From positions 1-57,451 of the forward strand of contig NZ_JPQU01000044.1 in assembly GCF_000737245.1 (NCBI RefSeq): DNA of 57,451 bases. Direction: 5' to 3'. Made by a program: the position numbers and the translations under genes. The notes below the pieces were generated by a model that searched no databases, was not told where the DNA came from, and saw only the letters and a list, made by a program, of their open reading frames with translations. The DNA is from Pseudomonas syringae. Its GTDB lineage: Bacteria; Pseudomonadota; Gammaproteobacteria; Pseudomonadales; Pseudomonadaceae. Shown piece after piece: positions 26,848 to 35,153 of the stretch; the first letter of the stretch is position 1; each line of letters opens with the position of its first letter.

Positions 26848-28272
26848 ATGTCTTCTTCCCAAACCACCCGCCTTGCAACGGACGGCATTGATCCGGTCCG
26901 CGCTGCGCAGATTTCGGCGCGGATTGATCGTCTGCCGGCCGTCGCGACGGTCTGGAAACTTGTGGCGCTGCTGTCCATTGGTGGGTTTTTCGAGCTGTAT
27001 GACTTGTTTCAGACCGCCTACATCAGTCCAGGCCTGTTGCGCGACGGCATTTTCGCCACCGGTGCTCAAGGGGTGTTTGGTTTCTCCGACCAGGCGGCCT
27101 TTGCTTCAGCGACCTTTCTGGGACTGTTCCTCGGCGCCAGCTTGCTTAGCCCCATCGCCGACCGTTTCGGTCGTCGGGCAATCTTCACCTTTGCGCTGAT
27201 CTGGTACACCTTTGCTACCGTGTTGATGGGGATTCAAAGCGATGCACTGGGCATTATCTGCATGCGCTTTCTGGTGGGTATCGGACTGGGTATCGAGTTG
27301 GTAACCATCGACGCTTATCTCGCTGAACTGGTCCCCAAGCGTATGCGCAGCTCAGCGTTCGCATTCGCGTTTTTCATTCAGTTTCTGTCGGTACCGGCAG
27401 TAGCGTTGATGTCCTGGTGGCTGGTGCCTCAGGATCCGTTCGGTTATTCCGGCTGGCGCTGGGTGGTATTGGCCAGTGCCGTGTTTGCCTTGTTCATCTG
27501 GTGGTTGCGCTCGCGGTTGCCCGAATCACCGCGCTGGCTGGCGCAGCACGGCCGCTTCGCCGAAGCCGAACGCATCATGGATGACATCGAGGCACGCTGC
27601 GTGCGTGATCACGGCAAGGCGCTGGATGCTCCGGAGCCGGAAGTGGTCGCGGTTTCAGGCAAAGGTCGTTTCGCCGACATCTGGCAGCCGCCTTATCGTC
27701 GCCGGGCCTTGATGCTCATCGTGTTCCATATTTTCCAAGCCATCGGTTTCTTCGGCTTTGGTAACTGGCTGCCAGCGCTGTTGTCTGGTCAAGGGGTCAG
27801 CGTCACCCACAGCCTGGGTTACGCGTTCATCATCACCCTCGCCTATCCGCTGGGCCCACTGTTGTTCGTGAAATTCGCCAACCGTTTCGAAAACAAGTGG
27901 CAGATTGTCGGCTCGGCATTGGGCTCGATGATTTTCGGCACGCTGTTCGCGTTCCAGTCGTCAGCAGTCGGCCTGGTGTTCTGCGGGGTCATGATCACGT
28001 TCTGTAATGCGTGGCTGAGCTTCAGTTATCACTCTTATCAGGGCGAGCTGTTCCCGACCAACATTCGCGCACGGGCGGTGGGTTTCTGCTATTCGTTCAG
28101 CCGGTTGTCCACGGTCTTCAGCAGCCTGCTGATCGGCTTCTTTCTGGAACACTTCGGTACGCCGGGTGTGTTGGCCTTTATCGTCAGCAGCATGTTGATC
28201 GTGATGATCACCATCGGCCGCTTCGGGCCACGCACGCGTAACCTGGCGCTGGAAAATATCGCGCACCGTTGA
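26848..28272 (+). CDS. MFS transporter
   Basis: A 474-aa inner-membrane protein with about twelve helices. The loop 2-3 motif PIADRFGRRAIFTFAL and the central RLPESPRWLAQHGR place it in the metabolite:H+ symporter group, as with the transporter at 23609 but with low similarity. The substrate is not predictable. Its upstream region is AT-rich, unlike the rest of the window. A strong hairpin lies 24 bp after the stop. Confidence 0.92.
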   Translation: MSSSQTTRLATDGIDPVRAAQISARIDRLPAVATVWKLVALLSIGGFFELYDLFQTAYISPGLLRDGIFATGAQGVFGFSDQAAFASATFLGLFLGASLLSPIADRFGRRAIFTFALIWYTFATVLMGIQSDALGIICMRFLVGIGLGIELVTIDAYLAELVPKRMRSSAFAFAFFIQFLSVPAVALMSWWLVPQDPFGYSGWRWVVLASAVFALFIWWLRSRLPESPRWLAQHGRFAEAERIMDDIEARCVRDHGKALDAPEPEVVAVSGKGRFADIWQPPYRRRALMLIVFHIFQAIGFFGFGNWLPALLSGQGVSVTHSLGYAFIITLAYPLGPLLFVKFANRFENKWQIVGSALGSMIFGTLFAFQSSAVGLVFCGVMITFCNAWLSFSYHSYQGELFPTNIRARAVGFCYSFSRLSTVFSSLLIGFFLEHFGTPGVLAFIVSSMLIVMITIGRFGPRTRNLALENIAHR

Positions 28273-28296
28273 AGGATCAAAGGTACCTACTGTGAT

Positions 28297-28325
28297 TGCC
28301 GGCTCGCGTCATCAGCGAGCCGGCA
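28297..28325. terminator. Hairpin between convergent genes, probable bidirectional terminator
   Basis: An 11-bp perfect stem TGCCGGCTCGC/GCGAGCCGGCA with a 7-base loop between the MFS gene and the DUF6555 gene. It lacks a T-tract on either side, so termination strength is uncertain. Confidence 0.6.
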
Positions 28326-28332
28326 TGGTTGA

Positions 28333-28557
28333 TCAACTCTGTATCCACTCGACGTTGGTGATCCCGAAATGCTCTGCGTAGGGTTTCGAGACCCGAGGGA
28401 CTTTTTCCAGTCGATATTTGGGAATCCGCGCTATCCCGGCATCCACACTCGCATGATGCCAAGCCTCAGTGTTATCCATGTGCTCAGCACTGATATAAAA
28501 GGATTTGAACGCGCCGTTTAACAAATAATCGATTCGGTAATGTTTGTACTGTGACAT
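28333..28557 (-). CDS. DUF6555-family small protein
   Basis: A 74-aa protein of a family found in Pseudomonas. The core YRIDYLLNGAFKSFYISAEHMDN, then AWHHASVDAGIARIP and the end VSKPYAEHFGITNVEW match the family pattern as I know it. The start at MSQYKHY gives the usual length and has GGAG 12 bases upstream; an ATG six codons earlier has no such site. Function unknown. Confidence 0.8.
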   Translation of the reverse strand: MSQYKHYRIDYLLNGAFKSFYISAEHMDNTEAWHHASVDAGIARIPKYRLEKVPRVSKPYAEHFGITNVEWIQS

Positions 28558-28714
28558 TTCAGGCAACGGCTCCATTGATTGCTTAGTGCAATAGATGACC
28601 TGCTGCCTTCTGGAAAAATTCAGTCTTTTTTTTTGGCATGCGACAAGTTGCGCGCGGCTCTGCGACACACCTCACGAGCCACTCAAACGGCTGAACTACA
28701 CTTCAAAAACATGC

Positions 28715-30268
28715 TTAACGAATGCCCAAACGTTTGGCGAGCCGACTCAGATTAGCGCGATCCAGACCCATCTCCCGAGCCACCTCAATCCATTTGCCTT
28801 GATGTTTCAGGAGCGCCTGTTCGATGAGGATTTTCTGATAGGCGTCGACTGAGGCCTTGAGCGTTAGTCCAGTACTGACAGCCATTGCTGCTCCCTCGAC
28901 AGCCACCGGCGCGACAGCAGCAGTCCGGGCTTCGAGCCCGAGCATGTGCGCTTCGATGGTCAGGATCCGCGGCCGTTCGGGATGCATCGACAGGGCCTTG
29001 AGCACGCCACGACTGATGAGATGCTCCAGCTCCCGAACATTGCCGGGCCATTCATAACCCAGCAACAGCTTCTGTGCCTCACTGGTCAGCCGCAAACTGC
29101 GCAAGCCCATGCGCGCGCGGTTCTCTTCAAGGAAGTAACCGGCCAGCAACAGGACATCCCGACCCCTCTCGCGCAGGGGTGGCACGCGCAATGGGTACAC
29201 GCTCAAGCGGTGGTAGAGGTCGGCACGGAAACGCCCACAACGGACTTCTTCGGCCAGGTCACGATTGGTGGCGGCGATGATCCGCACGTCCACCTGATGC
29301 TCCTGATCTGAACCCACCCGTTGCAACTGACCGCTTTGCAGCACCCGCAGTAGTTTCGCTTGCACCGGCAGCGGCAACTCACCCACTTCATCAAGGAAAA
29401 TAGTGCCGCCGTCTGCCAGTTCGAACTTGCCACTGCGGCCGCTCACCGCGCCGGAAAACGCGCCTTTCACATGCCCGAACAGCTCGCTCTCTACCAGCAT
29501 CTCCGGCAGCGCGGCGCAATTGAGACTGATCAGGGGTTTATGCGACCGCGGCGAATTGAAGTGGATGGCTTCGGCGACCAGTTCTTTGCCGACCCCGGTT
29601 TCACCGGTGATCAACACGGACAGCGGGCTGTTGCCCACCAACTGGATTTCCTGCTGCAGACGTTTGTGAATGGCACTCTGGCCGATCATTTCACGAGGCC
29701 CACGCCCGCCCGCGGCACGTTTGTAGACTTCAGCGAGTTGCCGCTGATCCTCGAAACCGCGGGCCAGTTGGTTGATCCGTTCGCTGGCCATGACGGTGGC
29801 GGCTGCCAGGCTGGCAAACGCCTCAAGGTTTTCCAGATCCACTGTGCCAAAGCTCGCCGGCTCCAGAGAATCCAAAGTAATCAGGCCCCAGGGTTTGCCC
29901 TGAAAGGACAAGGCGCAGCCAAGGCAATCGTGAACTTCAAGCTGGCCATGGTGGCCTTCCACCAGCCCATCATAGGGATCTGGCAGCTCGCAATCCGTGG
30001 AAAACCGCGTTGGGCCAGCACTCTCCAGCAGTATTCTCAACCGTGGATGCTCGTCAACCCGGAAGCGTCGGCCCAAGGTATCGGGGCTCAGCCCTTCGAC
30101 ACATAACGGGATCAGCACGTCACCTTCGAGTTTGAGCAGCGCCACCGCATCGCAGGGCAACAACTGCCGCAACGCCCGCAACAGACGTCGATAGCGCTCA
30201 TCGTCGGGCAGTTCACGGCTCAGATCCGCAACCAGAGGTATCAGCGCCAGCAACAGGGGGTTGGTCAT
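28715..30268 (-). CDS. norR: NorR, nitric-oxide-responsive sigma54-dependent activator
   Basis: A 517-aa enhancer-binding protein. GAF domain about residues 20-165; the positions matching the E. coli NorR iron ligands are filled (Asp100, Cys115, Asp133). AAA+ domain about 190-425 with Walker A G222-E-T-G-V-G-K-E229 and the sigma54 contact loop GAFSGA (269-274), where the usual GAFTGA has Thr changed to Ser. The C-terminal HTH (about 475-517) is KWIEVAREMGLDRANLSRLA. Targets are usually flavohaemoglobin (hmp) or nitric oxide reductase, but neither is adjacent here. It is divergent from the pentose operon at 30591. Confidence 0.88.
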   Translation of the reverse strand: MTNPLLLALIPLVADLSRELPDDERYRRLLRALRQLLPCDAVALLKLEGDVLIPLCVEGLSPDTLGRRFRVDEHPRLRILLESAGPTRFSTDCELPDPYDGLVEGHHGQLEVHDCLGCALSFQGKPWGLITLDSLEPASFGTVDLENLEAFASLAAATVMASERINQLARGFEDQRQLAEVYKRAAGGRGPREMIGQSAIHKRLQQEIQLVGNSPLSVLITGETGVGKELVAEAIHFNSPRSHKPLISLNCAALPEMLVESELFGHVKGAFSGAVSGRSGKFELADGGTIFLDEVGELPLPVQAKLLRVLQSGQLQRVGSDQEHQVDVRIIAATNRDLAEEVRCGRFRADLYHRLSVYPLRVPPLRERGRDVLLLAGYFLEENRARMGLRSLRLTSEAQKLLLGYEWPGNVRELEHLISRGVLKALSMHPERPRILTIEAHMLGLEARTAAVAPVAVEGAAMAVSTGLTLKASVDAYQKILIEQALLKHQGKWIEVAREMGLDRANLSRLAKRLGIR

Positions 30269-30308
30269 TACGACTGCATTCCAGTGATCGAAACGCGGTC
30301 ATTATGAC
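30264..30308. promoter_or_regulatory. Pair of candidate NorR sites
   Basis: Two near-identical 13-mers, GGTCATTACGACT (30263-30275, overlapping the norR start codon) and GGTCATTATGACT (30297-30309), differ in one base. Both fit the GT-N7-AC type of inverted repeat described for NorR enhancers; the second is a perfect GTCA-TTA-TGAC palindrome. Placement suggests autoregulation of norR. Confidence 0.5.
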
Positions 30309-30590
30309 TCTTGGGGCGTTTAAAGACAGCGTTGAGGCTGCCGCATCGGGCTCCGACGTTATAAACACAGGGAAAAGTCCGTCGTCAGCCCATGAATCAT
30401 CAACACCGTATCAACCCTGAGATGATGTAACTCCGGCGATACAACCCCTTGCCTGACAAGGCCTGCAGCGCACGGAAGGTTTCTGACGTCAGCGTCCTGA
30501 CGATATGGGCGCAGCTGTTTAATTTTATTGAAGTGGCGAATCTGTTTTTCCGTTTCATAGTGCGCTCAATCCTGGCAGGAGTGCATTGAC

Positions 30591-32087
30591 ATGGCGAGAA
30601 TTCAGGGAAGAGTTCCAGTAACTAGTCCTTTAGAAACTGACACTCTGGAGGTCATCACTCCAGAAACCAGCCACCCGTTAGTTGTCGATCTGGATGGCAC
30701 CTTACTGCGTTCGGACCTATTGATGGAAACAGCGATGACATTTATTCGCAGCCATCCAATGCAAGTTTTCAAACTGTTCGGATGGTTATTGAAAGGCAAG
30801 GCGGCACTCAAAGAAGGTCTGGCGTTAAATACGCATATTGATGTAGCCGTATTGCCTTACGATCCCGAAGTCATCGCCTTGATCGAGGCACAGCGGGCCA
30901 CCGGACGCGTGATCGTGCTCGCCACGGCCAGCCATGACAGCCTCGCGGTCCGGATCGCAGAACATCTTCAGCTGTTTGACCTGGTGGTGGCGTCCAACGC
31001 CGAGCGCAATCTGTCCTCCCACAAAAAACGCGATCTGTTGGTGGAGCACTTCGGCGAAGGCGGTTTCGACTATTTGGGCAATTCCCGGGATGACCTGGCG
31101 ATCTGGGGTGCAGCGCGGCACGCCATCGTCGTCAACCCGGAACCCGGCGTTGAAAACCGGGCCAGGGCGCTGGGCAATGTCGAGCAGGTCATCCGCTCCA
31201 ATGCTTCGAGCCTGCGCGACTGGCGCAAAGCGTTGCGCATGCACCAGTGGATGAAGAATGCGCTGATTTTCGTACCCCTGCTGGCCGCCCACCAGCTGAG
31301 CCAGCCGCAGCAACTCTTCAATGGAGTGCTGGCCTTCCTGTTTTTTGGCCTGTGCGCCTCCAGTGTCTACGTACTCAACGACTTGCTGGACCTGGCCGAC
31401 GACCGCCACCATTCAACCAAATGCAAACGCCCTTTCGCCTGCGGCAAGCTGTCGATCAAAGCCGGTCTGGTGATCGTCCCGTTGCTGCTGATTGCCGCGT
31501 TCAGTGGCGCCGCGCTGCTCTTGCCCTGGCAGTTCTGCGGCGTATTGGCGGCTTACTACCTGCTGACCCTTGCCTATTCGTTGAACCTCAAGCGGCAGAT
31601 GGTCACCGATGTGATCGTCCTGGCGATGCTCTATACCACACGAATCCTCGCCGGGGCGGCCGCATTCAACCTGCCGCTGACGTTCTGGATTCTGGCCTTT
31701 TCGATGTTCATGTTTCTCAGTCTGGCGTTGGTCAAGCGCTACGCGGAACTGCGTGAAGCACGAGCCAAAGACCTGCAGGCCAAGACTCGCGGACGAGGCT
31801 ATTACCCCGGCGATCTGGACATGATCGCTTCGCTCGGTGCCTCGTCCGGGCATCTGGCGGTCATGGTTCTGGCGTTGTACATCCACGAAGGCACCACGGT
31901 TGCGCTCTACGGCCATCCCCACGTGATCTGGCTGGCGTGTCCCCTGCTGCTGTTCTGGATCACACGGGTATGGATGCTGACTCATCGCGGCCTGATGAAC
32001 GACGACCCCGTGGTGTTCGCCATACGCGACCGCACCAGCCAGGCCGTCGGGGTTCTGTTCGCACTGGTGTTCTGGATCGCAGCATGA
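30591..32087 (+). CDS. HAD hydrolase domain fused to UbiA-family prenyltransferase (polyprenyl-phosphate phosphoribosyltransferase-like)
   Basis: A 498-aa two-domain protein. Residues about 28-200 form a HAD phosphatase-like domain with the nucleophile motif D33-L-D35-G-T. Residues about 215-498 form a membrane UbiA domain with the first Asp-rich motif N263-D-x2-D267-x2-D270 and KRPFA after it. In mycobacteria the UbiA protein Rv3806c transfers phosphoribose from PRPP to decaprenyl phosphate and a separate phosphatase removes the 5-phosphate; here both steps may sit in one chain. AGGAG is 10 bases upstream. It is the first gene of a five-gene operon and its stop overlaps the next start by 4 bp. 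The assignment to phosphoribose transfer rests on the DprE1/DprE2 neighbours. Confidence 0.82.
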   Translation: MARIQGRVPVTSPLETDTLEVITPETSHPLVVDLDGTLLRSDLLMETAMTFIRSHPMQVFKLFGWLLKGKAALKEGLALNTHIDVAVLPYDPEVIALIEAQRATGRVIVLATASHDSLAVRIAEHLQLFDLVVASNAERNLSSHKKRDLLVEHFGEGGFDYLGNSRDDLAIWGAARHAIVVNPEPGVENRARALGNVEQVIRSNASSLRDWRKALRMHQWMKNALIFVPLLAAHQLSQPQQLFNGVLAFLFFGLCASSVYVLNDLLDLADDRHHSTKCKRPFACGKLSIKAGLVIVPLLLIAAFSGAALLLPWQFCGVLAAYYLLTLAYSLNLKRQMVTDVIVLAMLYTTRILAGAAAFNLPLTFWILAFSMFMFLSLALVKRYAELREARAKDLQAKTRGRGYYPGDLDMIASLGASSGHLAVMVLALYIHEGTTVALYGHPHVIWLACPLLLFWITRVWMLTHRGLMNDDPVVFAIRDRTSQAVGVLFALVFWIAA

Positions 32088-33400
32088 CGGACGCTCTGTA
32101 TTCCTGGGGACGCTACCCGCAGAAACCGCAAAGCGGTCACGCCTGCGCCTGGATCGATGGTCTGACCGAGCACCTGGATACGGTGATCAAACAACATCAG
32201 ACCAGCCTTCCTTACGGCAGCGGCCGCAGCTATGGCGACAGCTGCCTGGCAGCCAGCGACCAGGTCATCGAGATGCGCGGCCTGGATCACTTCATCCGTG
32301 CGGACTGGAAAAGTGGCACGGTGCGGGTTGAAGCCGGGGTCACGCTCGCGGAAATACTTGCCGCGGCGATCCCTCACGGCTGGTTTCTGCCAGTGACCCC
32401 GGGTACCCAGTTCGCCACCGTTGGCGGCGCCATCGCCAACGATGTCCACGGCAAGAATCATCACCTGCGCGGCACCTTCGGCAATCACGTGCTGCGCTTC
32501 GGCCTGCTGCGTCATGGGGAGAAAGCGCAGATCTGCTCGCCCTCGGAAAACACCCGGCTGTTCGCCGCCAGTATTGGCGGACTGGGTCTGACCGGGGTGA
32601 TTAACTGGGCCGATCTGCAACTGATGCCGATACGCGCCAGCCAGATCGACAGCACCGTGGTGCGTTTTGCCAACCTGGGTGAATTCTTCAGCCTCTCGGC
32701 GGAACTGGACCATCAGCATGAGTACAGCGTGGCCTGGATCGACTGCCTGGCCAAAGGCGCCAACAGCGGTCGCGGGGTTTTTATCGTCGGCGACCACGCG
32801 CGCTATGGCTCGCTTGAAGTCGAGCATGGCAGCTCGATGAAAATGCCGCTTACCCCGCCCATCTCGCTGATCAATAACCTGTCGCTGCGCAGCTTCAATT
32901 CCCTGTACTGGAATGCCCACCCAAAACAGCGCAGCGCAAAACGCAGTGCCTACACGCCTTTCTTTTACCCGCTGGATCGCATCCTGCACTGGAACCGCAT
33001 CTATGGCCGCAAAGGCTTCCAGCAATATCAGTGTGTGATGCCCGAGGCCAACGCCGAAGTCGCCATGGCTGAACTGCTGAGCGCCATTGCCGATTCCGGT
33101 CAGGGTTCGTTTCTGGCGGTGCTCAAGCGCTGTGGCGATATTGCCTCGCCCGGGTTGTTGTCGTTCCCCATGCCGGGCACCTCCCTGGCGCTGGACTTTC
33201 CCCACAACAGCGAGCTGATCAACGGTTTGTTCCCGCGCCTGGATGCGATTGTCCGGGCAGCAGGCGGCCGGCTCTATCCAGCCAAGGATGCCCACATGAG
33301 CGGCAGCGATTTCCGTCAGGCCTATCCGGCCTGGGAGCGCCTGGAAGCGTTGCGCGATCCCTCCCTGATGTCCCGCTTCTGGAAACGAGTGACTTTATGA
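32084..33400 (+). CDS. DprE1-like FAD-dependent oxidase (polyprenyl-phosphoryl-ribose 2-oxidase)
   Basis: A 438-aa flavoprotein of the VAO/PCMH fold. FAD-binding signatures: YGSGRSYGDSC near residue 45 and TPGTQFATVGGAIANDVHGK followed by NHH, very close to the mycobacterial DprE1 motif. Lys401 (YPAKD) matches catalytic Lys418 of M. tuberculosis DprE1. The position of Cys387, target of benzothiazinones, is Ala369 here (SLALDFP). The role would be oxidation of the ribose C2 hydroxyl on the polyprenyl carrier to a keto group. The ATG overlaps the preceding stop (ATGA); the end overlaps the reductase start in the same way. Confidence 0.88.
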   Translation: MTDALYSWGRYPQKPQSGHACAWIDGLTEHLDTVIKQHQTSLPYGSGRSYGDSCLAASDQVIEMRGLDHFIRADWKSGTVRVEAGVTLAEILAAAIPHGWFLPVTPGTQFATVGGAIANDVHGKNHHLRGTFGNHVLRFGLLRHGEKAQICSPSENTRLFAASIGGLGLTGVINWADLQLMPIRASQIDSTVVRFANLGEFFSLSAELDHQHEYSVAWIDCLAKGANSGRGVFIVGDHARYGSLEVEHGSSMKMPLTPPISLINNLSLRSFNSLYWNAHPKQRSAKRSAYTPFFYPLDRILHWNRIYGRKGFQQYQCVMPEANAEVAMAELLSAIADSGQGSFLAVLKRCGDIASPGLLSFPMPGTSLALDFPHNSELINGLFPRLDAIVRAAGGRLYPAKDAHMSGSDFRQAYPAWERLEALRDPSLMSRFWKRVTL

Positions 33401-34137
33401 AAAGAGTGTTGATCATCGGTGCTACGTCAGCGATTGCCACCGCCTGTGCTCGCCTGTGGGCCAGCGAGGGCAGCGATTTTTTCCTGGTTGCGCGCAGCGC
33501 CGACAAGCTCGAACAGACCGCCGCCGACCTCAAGGCCCGAGGCGCCAAGACCATCACCGTGCATGAGATGGACGCCACCGACCTGTCCGCCCACCCCGCC
33601 ATGCTGCAAAACTGCCTGTTGGCGCTCGGACAGATCGACGTCGCGCTGATCGCCCACGGCACCCTGCCCGACCAGAAACTCTGTGAGCGCGACGTCAGCG
33701 TCGCCATGCAGGAGTTCGCCACCAATGGCACCTCGGTCATTGCCTTGCTGACCCTGCTGGCTCAGCAGTTCGAGACCCAGCGCTGGGGCAGCCTGGCGGT
33801 CATTTCTTCGGTCGCGGGTGATCGCGGTCGGCCTTCGAACTATCTGTATGGCGCGGCCAAGGCCGCTGTCTCGACGTTCAGCGAGGGCTTGCAGGCCCGT
33901 CTGTTCAAGGTCGGGGTGCATGTCTTGACCATCAAACCGGGCTTTGTCGATACGCCCATGACCAAGGGTCTGGCGCTGCCAGCAGCCTTGCTGGCGCAAC
34001 CGCAACAGGTGGCCGAGCGCATCGTCACCGGTATCGCCCGCAAATCGCCGACGCTGTACACGCCGGGGTTCTGGGCGCTGATCATGCTGATCATTCGCTC
34101 GATACCTCAACCGGTATTCAAGAGGCTGAACCTATGA
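33397..34137 (+). CDS. DprE2-like SDR reductase (polyprenyl-phosphoryl-2-ketoribose reductase)
   Basis: A 246-aa short-chain dehydrogenase: nucleotide motif IIGATSAIATACARLW at the N-terminus, active-site Ser in VISSVAG and Y-x3-K in NYLYGAAKAA. The GDRGRPSNY segment before the active-site Tyr resembles DprE2. With the DprE1-like oxidase it would epimerise C2 of the carrier-bound ribose, giving arabinofuranose. Overlaps both neighbours by 4 bp, so translation of all three is coupled. SDRs are common and the specific role rests on the context. Confidence 0.85.
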   Translation: MKRVLIIGATSAIATACARLWASEGSDFFLVARSADKLEQTAADLKARGAKTITVHEMDATDLSAHPAMLQNCLLALGQIDVALIAHGTLPDQKLCERDVSVAMQEFATNGTSVIALLTLLAQQFETQRWGSLAVISSVAGDRGRPSNYLYGAAKAAVSTFSEGLQARLFKVGVHVLTIKPGFVDTPMTKGLALPAALLAQPQQVAERIVTGIARKSPTLYTPGFWALIMLIIRSIPQPVFKRLNL

Positions 34138-35123
34138 ATGAAGCCGTCTTTCTCTCCGGATGGCGTTACCGGGCGGTGGTGCTTTCGGTTGTGTTTTCAG
34201 CCTTGGGTTACCTGGGTTTTTCCCTGTGGGGTGGCTGGGCAGCGGTGAGCAAAGCAGTGGGTGAAGTGGGCTTGCTCGGCATCACTATTGCGCTGGGCAT
34301 GTCGGCCGCCAATTACGGCCTGCGCTTTGTGCGCTGGCAGGTTTACCTGCGGACCCTCGGCCATGCCGTTCCGTGGCAGCCCAGCCTGAAGATTTATCTG
34401 GCCGGATTCGCCCTGACAACCACCCCAGGCAAGGCTGGCGAGGCGCTGCGTGGTGTGCTGCTCAAACGCTGGGGCGTCCCCTATCCGCAGAGTTTTGCGG
34501 CGTTTTTCAGTGAACGGCTGTCGGACCTGCTTGCCGTGGTGCTGCTGACCTTGTTCGGTCTGTCGCTGTATCCGGAGTCACGCCCGATGATTCTGGTAGG
34601 CCTGAGCCTGGTGGGCATCGGTTTGCTGGTGCTGTCCCAGCAGCGTCTGCTGGCGGCACTTGCCGGTGCTATACCAGCCACCGGCGGCAAGGTCATCAGC
34701 CTGACCCGCCATCTGTTTGAAGTGCTGCTGGCCGCACAACAATGCCATCGCCTGAGCCTGCTGATCGGTGTGACCTCGCTCAGCGTCGTGGCCTGGAGCG
34801 CCGAAGCGCTGGCGTTCCACTGGATCCTCAACTGGATGGGCGCCGATATCGAGCTGACATTCGCGGTGTTTGTCTACGCCCTGGCGATGCTCGCCGGTGC
34901 AATCAGCTTCATGCCTGGCGGGCTTGGCGGAGCCGAAGCGGTCATGGTCGGACTGCTGGTCTGGAAAGGCATGTCCAGCGCCGACGCTATCGCAGCAACC
35001 GTGCTGATTCGTCTGGCCACCTTATGGTTCGCTGTGGCGATTGGCGCCGTCATGTTGCTGCAACTGAAGTCCGGCAACGCCGTGGATCAACATCCTGTCG
35101 AGCGATCTGCGCTGGATCAATAG
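34134..35123 (+). CDS. UPF0104 / LPG-synthase-type membrane protein, possible lipid-linked sugar flippase
   Basis: A 329-aa integral membrane protein with about eight to nine helices of the family called lysylphosphatidylglycerol synthase TM region (AglD/MprF flippase-like). Signature stretch: TTTPGKAGEALRGVLLKRWG near residue 100 and FMPGGLGGAEAVMVGLL near 260. No synthase domain is present, so a transport role is more likely than lipid aminoacylation. In this operon it could flip the polyprenyl-phospho-pentose to the periplasm, the role ascribed to a GtrA-type protein in mycobacteria. Its ATG overlaps the previous stop by 4 bp. Confidence 0.8.
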   Translation: MNEAVFLSGWRYRAVVLSVVFSALGYLGFSLWGGWAAVSKAVGEVGLLGITIALGMSAANYGLRFVRWQVYLRTLGHAVPWQPSLKIYLAGFALTTTPGKAGEALRGVLLKRWGVPYPQSFAAFFSERLSDLLAVVLLTLFGLSLYPESRPMILVGLSLVGIGLLVLSQQRLLAALAGAIPATGGKVISLTRHLFEVLLAAQQCHRLSLLIGVTSLSVVAWSAEALAFHWILNWMGADIELTFAVFVYALAMLAGAISFMPGGLGGAEAVMVGLLVWKGMSSADAIAATVLIRLATLWFAVAIGAVMLLQLKSGNAVDQHPVERSALDQ

Positions 35124-35153
35124 CATTGGATTAACAAGCAAGGGAGTCTTCGG

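Noticed and set aside
30358..30368. Third GT-N7-AC motif upstream of norR
   Set aside because: The inner bases do not match the other two sites and such a loose motif is expected about once by chance in this gap.
31982..33295. Long minus-strand frame opposite the DprE1-like gene
   Set aside because: Antisense shadow of a clear coding frame, without family motifs.
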